The translations under genes were made by a program, and so were the position numbers. A stretch of DNA of 64,000 nt, taken from assembly GCF_041224595.1 (NCBI RefSeq), contig NZ_JBGFGN010000151.1, forward strand, positions 93,842-157,841, in the 5' to 3' direction. Source of the stretch: Donghicola sp041224595. Lineage in GTDB: Bacteria; Pseudomonadota; Alphaproteobacteria; Rhodobacterales; Rhodobacteraceae. The notes under the pieces were generated by a model. It was not told the origin of the DNA. It did no database searches and saw only the letters and a program-made list of their open reading frames with translations. This document shows, in pieces, positions 56,411 to 64,000 of this stretch (its first letter is position 1; the number at the start of each line of letters is the position of its first letter).

Positions 56411-57066
56411 AACGAGGCACGCGACTGATTGTGACTGCGGTTTTGGGGCTTGGCGTCTTGAGTGCTTGCGGAACGACTGGACGGCAAGAGTCGCGGCGCG
56501 AGCTCTTTGAGCTTGCCTTCACGACCCTGAAACAGAACGTGACGGGAGCTAAGGACGAAAGCCCCTCGATTAGCGACATTCGGGCTCTTGCTCCGACAGT
56601 GTTGGAGGCGGTGCCGTTGCCGATTATTCTGGTAAGCAGACGTAAAACCGACGAAGCCGACTTTTACGCGTTGAGCGCGGAAACCGGGGATTATCGGATC
56701 TATGCCTCGAGCGACGACGTCACAATAACCCTGCAAGGCGGCGTGCTTGCAGAGACGAGGCGGCTGGGTTCAGACCTGATGTCATCGCAGAACGGCCCAC
56801 TGCCAAAGCTACTGAAGCGTCGCGCCAGCGGAGACTATCAGCGCGTTCTGCGGACTCTGGACGCAGAGGGTCACGAAATTTCTGTGATGTATGATTGCCG
56901 CCTGAGTGCCGGCGATGCTGAACAGATGACAGAAAACTGCACAACACCGGGCAAAGCCTTTAGGAATATTTATGAATATGTTCCCGGCAGCAACATGCTC
57001 CTGCGTTCAGAGCAGTGGCTGAATGACACAAACGGTCATCTTACGATCGAACACCTGCGCCACTAA
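56407..57066 (+). CDS. YjbF-type lipoprotein of the exopolysaccharide locus
   Basis: The 219-residue protein has a lipoprotein signal (VLGLGVLSACGT, lipidated cysteine at about residue 21) and then a mostly beta region (PLPIILVSRRKTDEADFYALSAETGDYRIYAS) that matches the YjbF/GfcB family. It is produced together with the YjbH protein, as in the yjbEFGH operon of enterobacteria. Its exact role is unknown. A bidirectional hairpin follows the stop codon. Confidence 0.85.
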   Translation: MKRGTRLIVTAVLGLGVLSACGTTGRQESRRELFELAFTTLKQNVTGAKDESPSISDIRALAPTVLEAVPLPIILVSRRKTDEADFYALSAETGDYRIYASSDDVTITLQGGVLAETRRLGSDLMSSQNGPLPKLLKRRASGDYQRVLRTLDAEGHEISVMYDCRLSAGDAEQMTENCTTPGKAFRNIYEYVPGSNMLLRSEQWLNDTNGHLTIEHLRH

Positions 57067-57100
57067 GATCCGCCTGAGGCGAGATTAGCAGGGCACAAAT

Positions 57101-57128
57101 AAAGGCGCGGCCAAGTGACCGCGCCTTT
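57101..57128. terminator. Bidirectional terminator after the YjbF gene
   Basis: AAAGGCGCGG (57101-57110) pairs perfectly with CCGCGCCTTT (57119-57128), with an eight-base loop. It lies between two convergent genes and has short T tracts on either strand. Confidence 0.85.
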
Positions 57129-57149
57129 CGAATCCCTGACCAACCTAAA

Positions 57150-57404
57150 TTAGTTGGTGCTGGACGAAGTGGTTGCCGACGAATCGTCGTCCGAGTCGCT
57201 GTCCTTGCCACCCAGAGCAATACCCAGAACGATCGCACCGCCGATGATGGCTGCTGCCATGCCGGGGGTTACCGTTGCCGACATCGCGCTGAGTTTGGTG
57301 CTTGCGCCGCCCATACCGGATTCTGTGCCCGACTGAGCAACAGCCGCGGTCGAGGTGGATACTGCCAGAGCAGCTACTGCGGTGAGGGTAATAAACTTCT
57401 TCAT
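57150..57404 (-). CDS. Small secreted Ala/Ser/Thr-rich protein, YjbE-like
   Basis: The 84-residue product has a clear Sec signal peptide (KKFITLTAVAALAVSTSTAAVAQ) and one further hydrophobic, glycine-rich segment (GMAAAIIGGAIVLGIALGG), ending in a D/S/T-rich tail. A GGAGAT ribosome site lies six bases before the ATG. The composition and the location beside yjbHF recall the small YjbE/GfcA protein of the enterobacterial operon, but similarity is compositional only. It faces away from the sugar transferase gene. Confidence 0.7.
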   Translation of the reverse strand: MKKFITLTAVAALAVSTSTAAVAQSGTESGMGGASTKLSAMSATVTPGMAAAIIGGAIVLGIALGGKDSDSDDDSSATTSSSTN

Positions 57405-57471
57405 CTTGCTATCTCCAAAGCATGAGGGCCCGTTCGCCCCAGACGCAAACAGGTCTAGTCTAAGAGGTGGC

Positions 57472-57483
57472 ACACCATGGTGT
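57472..57483. promoter_or_regulatory. Perfect 12-bp palindrome in the divergent promoter region
   Basis: ACACCATGGTGT stands between the YjbE-like gene (minus strand) and the sugar transferase gene (plus strand), 67 bases upstream of the former. A dimeric regulator site here could control both directions. No promoter hexamers are assigned. Confidence 0.35.
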
Positions 57484-57627
57484 ATTTTTCCAGTCCCATT
57501 TGCCGGTCAGCCCGCTTCCCGCATCCGAGTGTTGCAAATTCGAACAGGAATGATGCAACAAGGACACGGCTTATTCGTAGCGCCTTCATCAGGAGCGCCT
57601 TCCTTCAACGTTTTGGAATTCTCCCCA

Positions 57628-58227
57628 ATGCCCAACTCAAAACGCCTGTTCGATCTGGCGCTAGCTTTGATACTTCTACCCCTTCTTCTTCCACTTATCT
57701 GTCTGATTTATATAGTCATTATTGTTAGTGATGGTTTTCCCGCATTTTTCAGATCGGAACGTATGAGGGATACACAGACCGGCTTCACTTTGCTGAAATT
57801 CCGCACAATGAAAGTCGTCCCTAAGGACAGCGGTGTCTCAGGCGGAGACAAAAGCGCTCGTATTTTTCCGTTGGGCAAGTTCTTGCGTAGATTTCGCCTA
57901 GATGAACTCCCACAAATCTTCAACGTTCTGAAAGGTGACATTAGCTTTGTCGGCCCACGCCCGCCCTTGCGTCAGTATGTCGAAAAGTTCCCCGAACTAT
58001 ATGATCAGGTTCTTCGATCCCGCCCCGGAATCACCGGTTTGGCGACGGTTTTCTTTCATAAACACGAAGAAACGCTGCTCAAAGAATGCGAAAACTCGGA
58101 AGAAACAGATGCGGTTTATTCCCGTCGATGTGTTCCGCGAAAGGCAACTCTGGATTTGATTTATCAGGAAAACCGGACCATTTGCATGGACCTTTGGTTG
58201 CTCAAACAGACTGTTTTGCGCAAATAG
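57628..58227 (+). CDS. Undecaprenyl-phosphate sugar phosphotransferase (bacterial sugar transferase)
   Basis: The 199-residue protein has one membrane segment (LFDLALALILLPLLLPLICLI) and the catalytic bacterial sugar transferase domain: FRSERMRDTQTGFTLLKFRTM, LRRFRLDELPQIFNVLKGDISFVGPRPP and SRPGITGLATV. It should transfer a sugar-1-phosphate to undecaprenyl phosphate to start a polysaccharide repeat. It is the short ExoY type, without the N-terminal membrane domain of WcaJ. The ATG at 57628 is where family similarity begins; in-frame ATGs at 57547 and 57550 lie upstream. Confidence 0.9.
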   Translation: MPNSKRLFDLALALILLPLLLPLICLIYIVIIVSDGFPAFFRSERMRDTQTGFTLLKFRTMKVVPKDSGVSGGDKSARIFPLGKFLRRFRLDELPQIFNVLKGDISFVGPRPPLRQYVEKFPELYDQVLRSRPGITGLATVFFHKHEETLLKECENSEETDAVYSRRCVPRKATLDLIYQENRTICMDLWLLKQTVLRK

Positions 58228-58278
58228 TCGCCGGAAATGTGCGCTGTGGCGGTCATTGGCGCTTTGTAAGGTGGCTTC

Positions 58279-58319
58279 GAAACAGAGACTCGCGTATATC
58301 GGTAGGGACGCTCTGTTTC
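58279..58319. other. Inverted repeat before the 4,6-dehydratase gene
   Basis: GAAACAGAG (58279-58287) and CTCTGTTTC (58311-58319) are perfect complements 23 bases apart, in the 141-base gap between the sugar transferase and dehydratase genes. It could be an operator or an RNA hairpin; no T run follows. Confidence 0.4.
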
Positions 58320-58368
58320 ACGGTTTATTCTTTGCGTGGTCTGAAGTTCAGGCATCCGGAAAATTTAA

Positions 58369-60252
58369 ATGCTACTTTACAATTTACTAATGCGGATGAC
58401 CCGCGCCCACAAAACGCTTCTGATACTTGCATTAGACGTTGTGGTCGCCCCTATTTCATTACTCATTGCGCTTCATCTCGTCGGCCTCTCTTGGGTTGTC
58501 GCGAGCCAGAATGGTATCGAAGCAGCGCTGATGTTTGGAAGCGTGGCTATTGTTGCAATGGGCGCGGCACTGATTCTCGGGCTGCATCACATCCGGCTGA
58601 ATAGCTATGACATGGCGTGCGCTGGTCTCAGCACGCTTGCGGCACTCGCCGTCGCCGTAATCGGCGGCACGCTTGTTCAGCTTTTTGGAATTGAAATCCC
58701 GCTGCGCGCTTGGATCGCGACAGCTGCCTGCAATAGCCTTCTGAGTATCGGAGCTCGCGCATTGGCGCGGCAAGTTCTGTTGGCAGTGTATCGGCGCGGA
58801 GATAACCGTCTGCGCATTGTGATTTATGGCGCAGGACAGACGGGCCAACAACTTGCTGCTGCATTGAAAACAGACCGCACCACTGAGATCATTGGTTTCG
58901 TGGACGACAATCCAACACTCCAAAGCCAAACCGTCTCGGGTTTGCGCGTTCACTCTCCGATCAAGATCAAATCCCTTTGCGACAAAATGCAGGTTGATCG
59001 CGTTATCTTGGCTATGCCGTCAGTCAGCTTGCCGCGGCAGCGGCAGATTTCACGCCGGCTGAACGAAATGGGATGCGAAACGCGTCTTCTGCCCTCGTTT
59101 GCAGACATGATGAACCGGTCCGCGGGTAACGAAGAGCAACGTTTTGATGCGAACGCCGTCCTTAACCGTGCGCGTCTCGAAGACCAGATTCCCCAAACAG
59201 GCGAGAGCTATGCAGGCAAGGTGGTCATGATCACTGGTGCAGGTGGTTCGATTGGATCGGAACTTTGCCGACAGATCGTCGCCTGCAAGCCGCGCAAAAT
59301 TGTCTTGGTTGATCACAGTGAATTCGCGCTCTACGCCATTTCCAAAGAGCTCAACGCCCTCAACCGTAAAATCAAAATCGCATCTATCTTGCTCTCTGTC
59401 ACGGACCGCAAGGGCATCGAGCGTGTCATGCGCAGCAAAGGCGTCCAAGTCGTTTTACACGCGGCAGCCTACAAACATGTCCCAATGGTCGAGAACAACG
59501 AGATCGCGGGTCTCTGGAACAACGTTTTCGGAACAAAAATCACCGCTGAAGCAGCGCGTGCCGTGGGTGTCGAACGTTTCATTCTGGTTTCGACAGACAA
59601 GGCGGTTCGCCCGTCGAATATCATGGGCGCGTCAAAGCGTCTGGCGGAACTCGTGATCCAAGATTTAGCTACCCGGAATGGTGGTACACGTTTTTCCATG
59701 GTCCGCTTCGGGAACGTGCTGGGGTCGTCGGGCTCGATCATCCCGCTCTTCGAAGAGCAGATTGCTGCCGGTGGCCCAGTCACTGTGACACATCCCGAGG
59801 TCACGCGCTTCTTTATGACGATCCCCGAAGCCTCGCGCTTGGTGCTCTTGGCAGGATCATTCACCAGAGGCGGGGATGTCTTCGTTCTCGACATGGGGCA
59901 GCCGGTACGAATCGCTCAGGTCGCGCGGCAAATGATCGAAGCATCAGGATACTCGGTTCGCGATCACGAAAACAAAAACGGCGATATTGAGATTCGCTAT
60001 ATTGGATTGCGTCCAGGTGAAAAATTGCACGAAGAGCTTCTGATTGGGCAGGACATGTTAACCACGCCCCACCCAAAAATTCTTCGTGCGCGCGAAAGCC
60101 ACCTTTCTGAAATTCAGGTTGCGTCTGCGCTGAACGACCTCCGACTCGCGATAGAGGCCGGAGACACTGAAGCTGTGCGCGCAGCGGCATTCAAATGGTC
60201 GATGCCCGATGACGACTTTGGCAACCAAACCACGGCTCAGCTCATTTCCTAG
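58369..60252 (+). CDS. Membrane-bound nucleoside-diphosphate sugar 4,6-dehydratase (PglF/WbpM/CapD family)
   Basis: The 627-residue protein has about four membrane helices in the first 130 residues, a first Rossmann-like domain (IVIYGAGQTGQQLAAAL, near 155) and a C-terminal SDR domain with VVMITGAGGSIGSELCRQI near 290. The catalytic region reads STDKAVRPSNIMGASKRLAE: Thr-Asp-Lys near 408-410, K423, and Met at 419 in place of the usual SDR tyrosine, which is normal for this family. It would dehydrate UDP-GlcNAc or a related sugar to the 4-keto-6-deoxy form for polymer building. Confidence 0.93.
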   Translation: MLLYNLLMRMTRAHKTLLILALDVVVAPISLLIALHLVGLSWVVASQNGIEAALMFGSVAIVAMGAALILGLHHIRLNSYDMACAGLSTLAALAVAVIGGTLVQLFGIEIPLRAWIATAACNSLLSIGARALARQVLLAVYRRGDNRLRIVIYGAGQTGQQLAAALKTDRTTEIIGFVDDNPTLQSQTVSGLRVHSPIKIKSLCDKMQVDRVILAMPSVSLPRQRQISRRLNEMGCETRLLPSFADMMNRSAGNEEQRFDANAVLNRARLEDQIPQTGESYAGKVVMITGAGGSIGSELCRQIVACKPRKIVLVDHSEFALYAISKELNALNRKIKIASILLSVTDRKGIERVMRSKGVQVVLHAAAYKHVPMVENNEIAGLWNNVFGTKITAEAARAVGVERFILVSTDKAVRPSNIMGASKRLAELVIQDLATRNGGTRFSMVRFGNVLGSSGSIIPLFEEQIAAGGPVTVTHPEVTRFFMTIPEASRLVLLAGSFTRGGDVFVLDMGQPVRIAQVARQMIEASGYSVRDHENKNGDIEIRYIGLRPGEKLHEELLIGQDMLTTPHPKILRARESHLSEIQVASALNDLRLAIEAGDTEAVRAAAFKWSMPDDDFGNQTTAQLIS

Positions 60253-60255
60253 GAC

Positions 60256-61329
60256 TTACCAGCGCCCGATGGCGATGCAATTAACTTGGATCGAAGCGGT
60301 CGTTGAAAGGGCACTGAGAGCCATCAAGGGCGCCTCTGTCACGCTCGGTGTTACATCTGTGGCGCTGGCCCAAACACCATTTGCACCATGCGCCTCGAAT
60401 GACAGCTTGGGAAGATCAGAGAACGCCGCAGGATAAGTCCAGATCGCAGCGTCAGACGCGTAAATATTGCCAAGTGAAGTCGTAGCGCCTGCAAGAGTCA
60501 CAGTTTCCGAACAAATCTGAGTACCATCAGCAAAACGTATGACTGTGCCGGATGCGCTCTCGATCCGCTCAATTATCCCACCAGTTGGCGTTGTCCCGTC
60601 AAACGAGACAGGGCCAAGAATATTTCCTGGTCCATATCCGTAGTCGGCCCGCATCAGCTTGCCCTGCGTGGTGTCTGTCGGTGAAGACTGAACAGCAGTA
60701 CCACTGGCGACCCCGTTGGTCGGATCAAAGACCAGCGCATCGAACCATGTTGAGCCATCCGAGACCTTCAGGTGCAGGGCGTTGTCTCCGCACAGACCAA
60801 TTTCGGCCCGTCCAGCCCAGTTGGTTTGCAAAACTAGGCTTCCCGTATCGGCTGCCGTGGCTTTGTTTATCTTGATCTGCTGGCTGGCGCCCGCATGGGT
60901 GAACAACGCCGCCTCAGATGCAACGATAAGGCGGTTCGTGGCATCCGCTGTGGCCCCAATTCCGACCGAAGGCAGGTTCTGCAGGTCAACGGGCAAAGAC
61001 GACCACGCGTCATTCAGGTACACAACAGCGCGATTTTCAACGGCATCCCAAGCCATCCAACCCGCGAAGGGCTGCAGATAGATCCAACCGCTCTCTGTCC
61101 AAGTCGCGACCATGCGCGGATACTCCGACCACGCACCCGTCGACGCGTCCGAAGTGAAATAGGCATGCCCAACAATCGGGGACTCGGGCGGCTCGACCAC
61201 TGACAGGCCCTGCAAGACCAGTTGGATTGCGCCATCCAGCCTCAGAATCGCCTCGTTATGGGTGACATGCTTCTGAGCCTGGGACGGCTGGATCATCGGC
61301 AAATCAAGCCGGGGGGACGCGCTAGTCAT
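60256..61329 (-). CDS. DUF2793 domain-containing protein
   Basis: The product of about 357 residues begins TSASPRLDLPMIQPSQAQKHVTHNEAILRLD, the DUF2793 signature, with TGAWSEYPRMVATWTESGWIYLQPFAGW following. DUF2793 is mostly found in phage-tail and gene-transfer-agent proteins of Rhodobacterales. The rest is Ser/Thr/Gly-rich with beta-strand character (VIRFADGTQICSETVTL), like tail fibres or adhesins. No signal peptide is seen. A GGAG site precedes the ATG at 61329. It stands among exopolysaccharide genes with no phage genes nearby. Confidence 0.85.
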   Translation of the reverse strand: MTSASPRLDLPMIQPSQAQKHVTHNEAILRLDGAIQLVLQGLSVVEPPESPIVGHAYFTSDASTGAWSEYPRMVATWTESGWIYLQPFAGWMAWDAVENRAVVYLNDAWSSLPVDLQNLPSVGIGATADATNRLIVASEAALFTHAGASQQIKINKATAADTGSLVLQTNWAGRAEIGLCGDNALHLKVSDGSTWFDALVFDPTNGVASGTAVQSSPTDTTQGKLMRADYGYGPGNILGPVSFDGTTPTGGIIERIESASGTVIRFADGTQICSETVTLAGATTSLGNIYASDAAIWTYPAAFSDLPKLSFEAHGANGVWASATDVTPSVTEAPLMALSALSTTASIQVNCIAIGRW

Positions 61330-61476
61330 TGGGGTTTCTCCGTGGTTGCGATGCCTGCAGCAAACGCACCCAGAGTAAACAAGTGCACAGCTGTGCAACC
61401 TTTGGATTTACCAAATCTTTATCAGATGCCAGGCGGTGGCCTTTGATCAATCCACCGCCCCACCAAGAAAGCTCGA

Positions 61477-62583
61477 TTAGTTCAGCAGATTGTTCGCTTG
61501 GGTATATGTTGCGCCACTTGCACGGAAAACGTCGAGGAAATTGTTGATCAACACCAGAGGCGAGTCCGACGCGTAAACAATATCTCCTGCGTAAACCTCA
61601 AAATCTTGCGCCGCAAACAAACCTTCGGCACGCGTCATATCAAGCGCAAAGATCACCAGATCCTTGTTGGGACCGTGGGTATCCAAGCGCACTGCCGTGT
61701 GCGGATAGCGGCGTAGAACCAACAGCCCTTTGGGATTCGCCCGTGCATCGGCCAGACCACCGGCGGTTGTCACAGCCTCGAGCACGGTCACAGGATGCTT
61801 GATCGGCACCAGAACTTCACGGCCGATCGCGCCTGTCACGGCAACGTTCTGCGGAACGTCTGCGATCATGACCTTGTCACCACCGCGTAGGGCAGTGTCG
61901 AGGTTACCGTTTTCGGTCAGATCAGATGCAAAAACCTCGTAGGTTGCTCCGCCCCGCATGAGGCGCACAACGGGGTTCTGGATCGCATTTGAAATCCCGC
62001 CGGCATCTGCAATCAGGTTCAATACGCTATAGCGCCGGTCCGGCAGGGGATAGGACCCGGGCTCTCTGACGCCATCGACTGCGCGTGCGATGTTATTTTG
62101 CCCAGGCTCCGCCGAAACCAGAACCTGAACGGAAGGTGCGATCGTTTCCATCCGGCGAGCGATGTCATCGCGCGCAGATTCGATTGTCAAACCAGAGACC
62201 TGCACATTCCCGACATAAGGCAGGAAAACACTGCCACCAGAAGACACGCGCACTTGGGAGACACGCGCTTCCTTCTGACCAACACCGGTTAGCAAAGAGT
62301 CCTCTTGGCTGTCCCAAATGCTGAGCGAAAGAACGTCGCCAGAGCGGATCACGTAGTTCGAGGCTCCACGATTTCCGCCGATCCATCCGTGCTTCAGACC
62401 GCCACCTGTGCGTGGCCACTTTTCCACCATGGCCAAGCTGGCAGGCGTTAGATCCACGACCTCAAAGCTGGCATCCTCACTGTTCGAGCCTCTTAGAATC
62501 TCGCCCTTCGTCACCGATCCGCGGGGCACCGCGCAGCCTGCCACGGCCGCAACAAGAACAAGGCTGAAAACCAGACGCAGCAT
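61477..62583 (-). CDS. Polysaccharide export outer-membrane lipoprotein (Wza/KpsD family)
   Basis: The 368-residue protein has a lipoprotein signal (LVLVAAVAGCAVP, cysteine near residue 17), a polysaccharide export domain (NYVIRSGDVLSLSIWD, SGGSVFLPYVGNVQVSGLTIESARDDI) and SLBB-type repeats (GVREPGSYPLPDRRYSVLNLIADAGG, ALRGGDKVMIADVPQNVAVTGAIG). It should form the outer-membrane channel for the polymer made by the neighbouring enzymes. No Wzc or Wzx/Wzy partner is seen in the window. Confidence 0.93.
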   Translation of the reverse strand: MLRLVFSLVLVAAVAGCAVPRGSVTKGEILRGSNSEDASFEVVDLTPASLAMVEKWPRTGGGLKHGWIGGNRGASNYVIRSGDVLSLSIWDSQEDSLLTGVGQKEARVSQVRVSSGGSVFLPYVGNVQVSGLTIESARDDIARRMETIAPSVQVLVSAEPGQNNIARAVDGVREPGSYPLPDRRYSVLNLIADAGGISNAIQNPVVRLMRGGATYEVFASDLTENGNLDTALRGGDKVMIADVPQNVAVTGAIGREVLVPIKHPVTVLEAVTTAGGLADARANPKGLLVLRRYPHTAVRLDTHGPNKDLVIFALDMTRAEGLFAAQDFEVYAGDIVYASDSPLVLINNFLDVFRASGATYTQANNLLN

Positions 62584-62738
62584 AATGGAACCCTAATTCC
62601 TCTGACAATTGGCGATGTTGATGCCATTTTTTCCAGCATCGTCCAAGACAAGCTTTACGAACAGGTTTAGAAAGATGCCCGCATGACACGGGGAAACCCT
62701 CGTTTTGGCGGAAAAACTCCGAAAGAAAGGCGTGTTCG

Positions 62739-63563
62739 GTGAGTGCTTCAGATCCAGTAATTGTGACGGGTGCAAATGGACAGGTCGGACGCCGCATTCT
62801 GCGGGCTTGGTCCAGAAAACCGCCTTCTTTTTCTGTTGCCGCCGTCGCTCGTTCGACTGGCCCGGATTGGCAGGAATGGCTGGTCGGCGCTGCACCTATC
62901 GTGCCACGCGCGCGCGCTATCGTCGGCCTCTGGGGGGTGTGCTTTGGGACGCTCGAAGAGACGCGCGCCAACTTGACCCTTGCCCAAGAGGCACAGCAGC
63001 TTGGGGCGCAGACGGGCGCGGATCGTGTCATTCACCTTTCGACGCAGTCTGTCTACGGTCGAAACTGTAATCAGGCCACAGAGCGCCAGACTCCGACACC
63101 GGTAAACAGCTATGGCCAAGCAAAGGCCGAAATGGAGAGCTACCTGCGGTCAGCCGAAGGGCCCCGCCCGATCATCCTGCGCGTGGCAAATGTCATCGGG
63201 GCTGACGCGATATCTCGTGCACTTGCAGGGACATCCAAGGTCACACTTGATCGGTTTGCGGATGGCAAAGGCCCCCTGCGTAGCTTTGTTGGGATCGCTG
63301 ATCTTGCCGACTTGATTGCGTGCGCGATTACCTGCCCGCTGGACACCTGCCCCGACGTGATCAACGTCGCCGCGCAGACACCGCTCCACATGGAGGAAAT
63401 CCTGAAGGCCGCCAATCGTCCTTTCGAGTGGCGCGACGCACCCGAGAACGCCCTACGGGTTGCCACAGTCTCGACGGATATGCTGCTCCAGACAGCGCTC
63501 CCAACCCCGAAAGCGGCGACCGCCGCTGCCCTCTATCAAGATTGGAAAGACCACGCAGACTGA
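62739..63563 (+). CDS. NAD-dependent epimerase/dehydratase family protein
   Basis: The 274-residue extended SDR has VIVTGANGQVGRRIL near the start, HLSTQSVYG, and NSYGQAKAEME, in which the catalytic Y-x3-K is intact. LRVANVIG follows. The substrate is probably a nucleotide sugar by context. The start is a GTG at 62739 with AAAGG eight bases upstream. It is divergent from the export lipoprotein gene and convergent with the truncated gene at 63565. Confidence 0.87.
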   Translation: MSASDPVIVTGANGQVGRRILRAWSRKPPSFSVAAVARSTGPDWQEWLVGAAPIVPRARAIVGLWGVCFGTLEETRANLTLAQEAQQLGAQTGADRVIHLSTQSVYGRNCNQATERQTPTPVNSYGQAKAEMESYLRSAEGPRPIILRVANVIGADAISRALAGTSKVTLDRFADGKGPLRSFVGIADLADLIACAITCPLDTCPDVINVAAQTPLHMEEILKAANRPFEWRDAPENALRVATVSTDMLLQTALPTPKAATAAALYQDWKDHAD

Positions 63564-63564
63564 C

Positions 63565-63862
63565 TTAGAGCGCGAAATTCTGGAGAAACGTTCGGGCGTC
63601 CTCGTCAGGTAGGCGCCTTAACTGGCTCCGTAGCTTCGACACTGCGACAGCAGTCGCGTCCAACTCTGGAACGGGCCTCTCGCGAAGCATATTTTCGAGA
63701 TTGGCGAAGAACGGGGTCTTGCCTGTCATGTCGCAGAGAAAATCGTGAACGTCTTCAAACCGCTCGTACATGTCACGCCGCAAATCGGTGCCATACATCT
63801 CGACATCCATCGAACGTGGCAGGTCAAGTTCAGGGGTCACAACCTCCAAGAAGTCTCTTAGG
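63565..63862 (-). pseudogene. 3' fragment of an unknown gene, cut by an IS21-like element
   Basis: About 98 codons of an unrecognised protein remain (PELDLPRSMDVEMYGTD, then FEDVHDFLCDMTGKTPFFANL). The frame runs back to the insertion point at 63862, and the next in-frame codon beyond is a TGA created by the element's own end (TGTCA read in reverse, 63867-63865). A TTG at 63849 could still act as a start but gives only 94 residues. The N-terminal part is lost or lies beyond the insertion, outside the window. Confidence 0.65.
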
Positions 63863-64000
63863 TGTCAACGGCGGAGTAAAATTCGGCCATTGTGGCGGAG
63901 CAAAAGTCGGCCAGTTTGGGGCGAGCGCCTTGGAGCGTGCGGCCCTCATATAGCAAGCCCGGTCCAAGGCGCATTGGCCGTCAGGCCAATTCTGTGAGGT
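63863..64000. mobile_element. End of an IS21-family-like insertion sequence (continues off window)
   Basis: The element starts 5'-TGTCAACGG and contains two direct copies, 24 bases apart, of a 20-base unit: GGCGGAGTAAAATTCGGCCA (63870-63889) and GGCGGAGCAAAAGTCGGCCA (63894-63913), 18 of 20 identical. Terminal TG with multiple end repeats of this kind is characteristic of IS21-family ends. No transposase gene is visible in the 138 bases present, so the family is inferred from the end structure. Confidence 0.65.

Overview
The window is a chromosomal segment of an alphaproteobacterium of the order Rhodobacterales, most likely the marine Roseobacter group. The grounds are the G+C-rich coding, an RNA leader of the alphaproteobacterial serC-motif type, the leuS-lptE-holA order, an iron-sulfur bacterial photolyase, a DUF2793 protein and a YjbH/YjbF exopolysaccharide module. 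No rRNA, tRNA or CRISPR array was recognised. A large transposase-like frame runs off the left edge and an IS21-like end runs off the right edge.

Layout. 1-3.1 kb: transposase-like frame and a family 4-type glycosyltransferase. 3.3-7.4 kb: leuS-lptE-holA, overlapping. 7.4-9.9 kb: flavoprotein, HNH protein, TrhO. 10-14.2 kb: pncA, a membrane hybrid histidine kinase and pncB. 14.2-15.5 kb: an A+T-rich three-gene operon (unknown protein, XRE regulator, small membrane protein) abutting the pncB stop codon. 15.6-20 kb: arfB, a possible leader minigene, a queuosine-precursor transporter, mepA, an MFS transporter and a thioesterase. 20-25.7 kb: yggT, recQ, yaaA and a soluble hybrid kinase. 25.8-30 kb: thiolase, XRE-cupin regulator and kbl-tdh. 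30.3-35 kb: phosphatase, serA, serC with an RNA leader, and divergent serB. 35-41.3 kb: 2OG oxygenase, nadE, a MORN-repeat protein, photolyase and an SDR. 41.4-44.1 kb: leuA with a leucine-rich leader peptide, and rlmJ. 44.3-49.9 kb: the mreBCD-mrdA-rodA elongasome operon. 49.9-54 kb: a GhrA-type reductase and a kdsD-kdsB-kdsA-sulfotransferase operon. 54.2-63.9 kb: an exopolysaccharide locus ending in a gene cut by an IS21-like element.

How the genes work together. pncA, pncB and nadE cover nicotinamide to nicotinate to NaMN and the final amidation to NAD. serA, serC and serB form the complete phosphorylated serine pathway, with threonine-to-glycine degradation (tdh, kbl) beside it. mreBCD, PBP2 and RodA form the lateral-wall synthesis machine. 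The kds genes feed KDO to surface glycans, and the final 9 kb looks like a polymer assembly and export locus.

Points most worth following: (i) a minigene upstream of arfB whose ribosome-binding site can pair with about 16 bases of the 16S 3' tail; (ii) the A+T-rich XRE operon; (iii) a repeated element at four convergent gene ends; (iv) threonine dehydrogenase without its structural-zinc cysteines; (v) a phase slip in an otherwise alternating MORN array; (vi) RNA leaders before serC, leuA and perhaps yhhQ; (vii) DUF2793 in an exopolysaccharide locus. All family calls are from reading the sequence; no database search was run.
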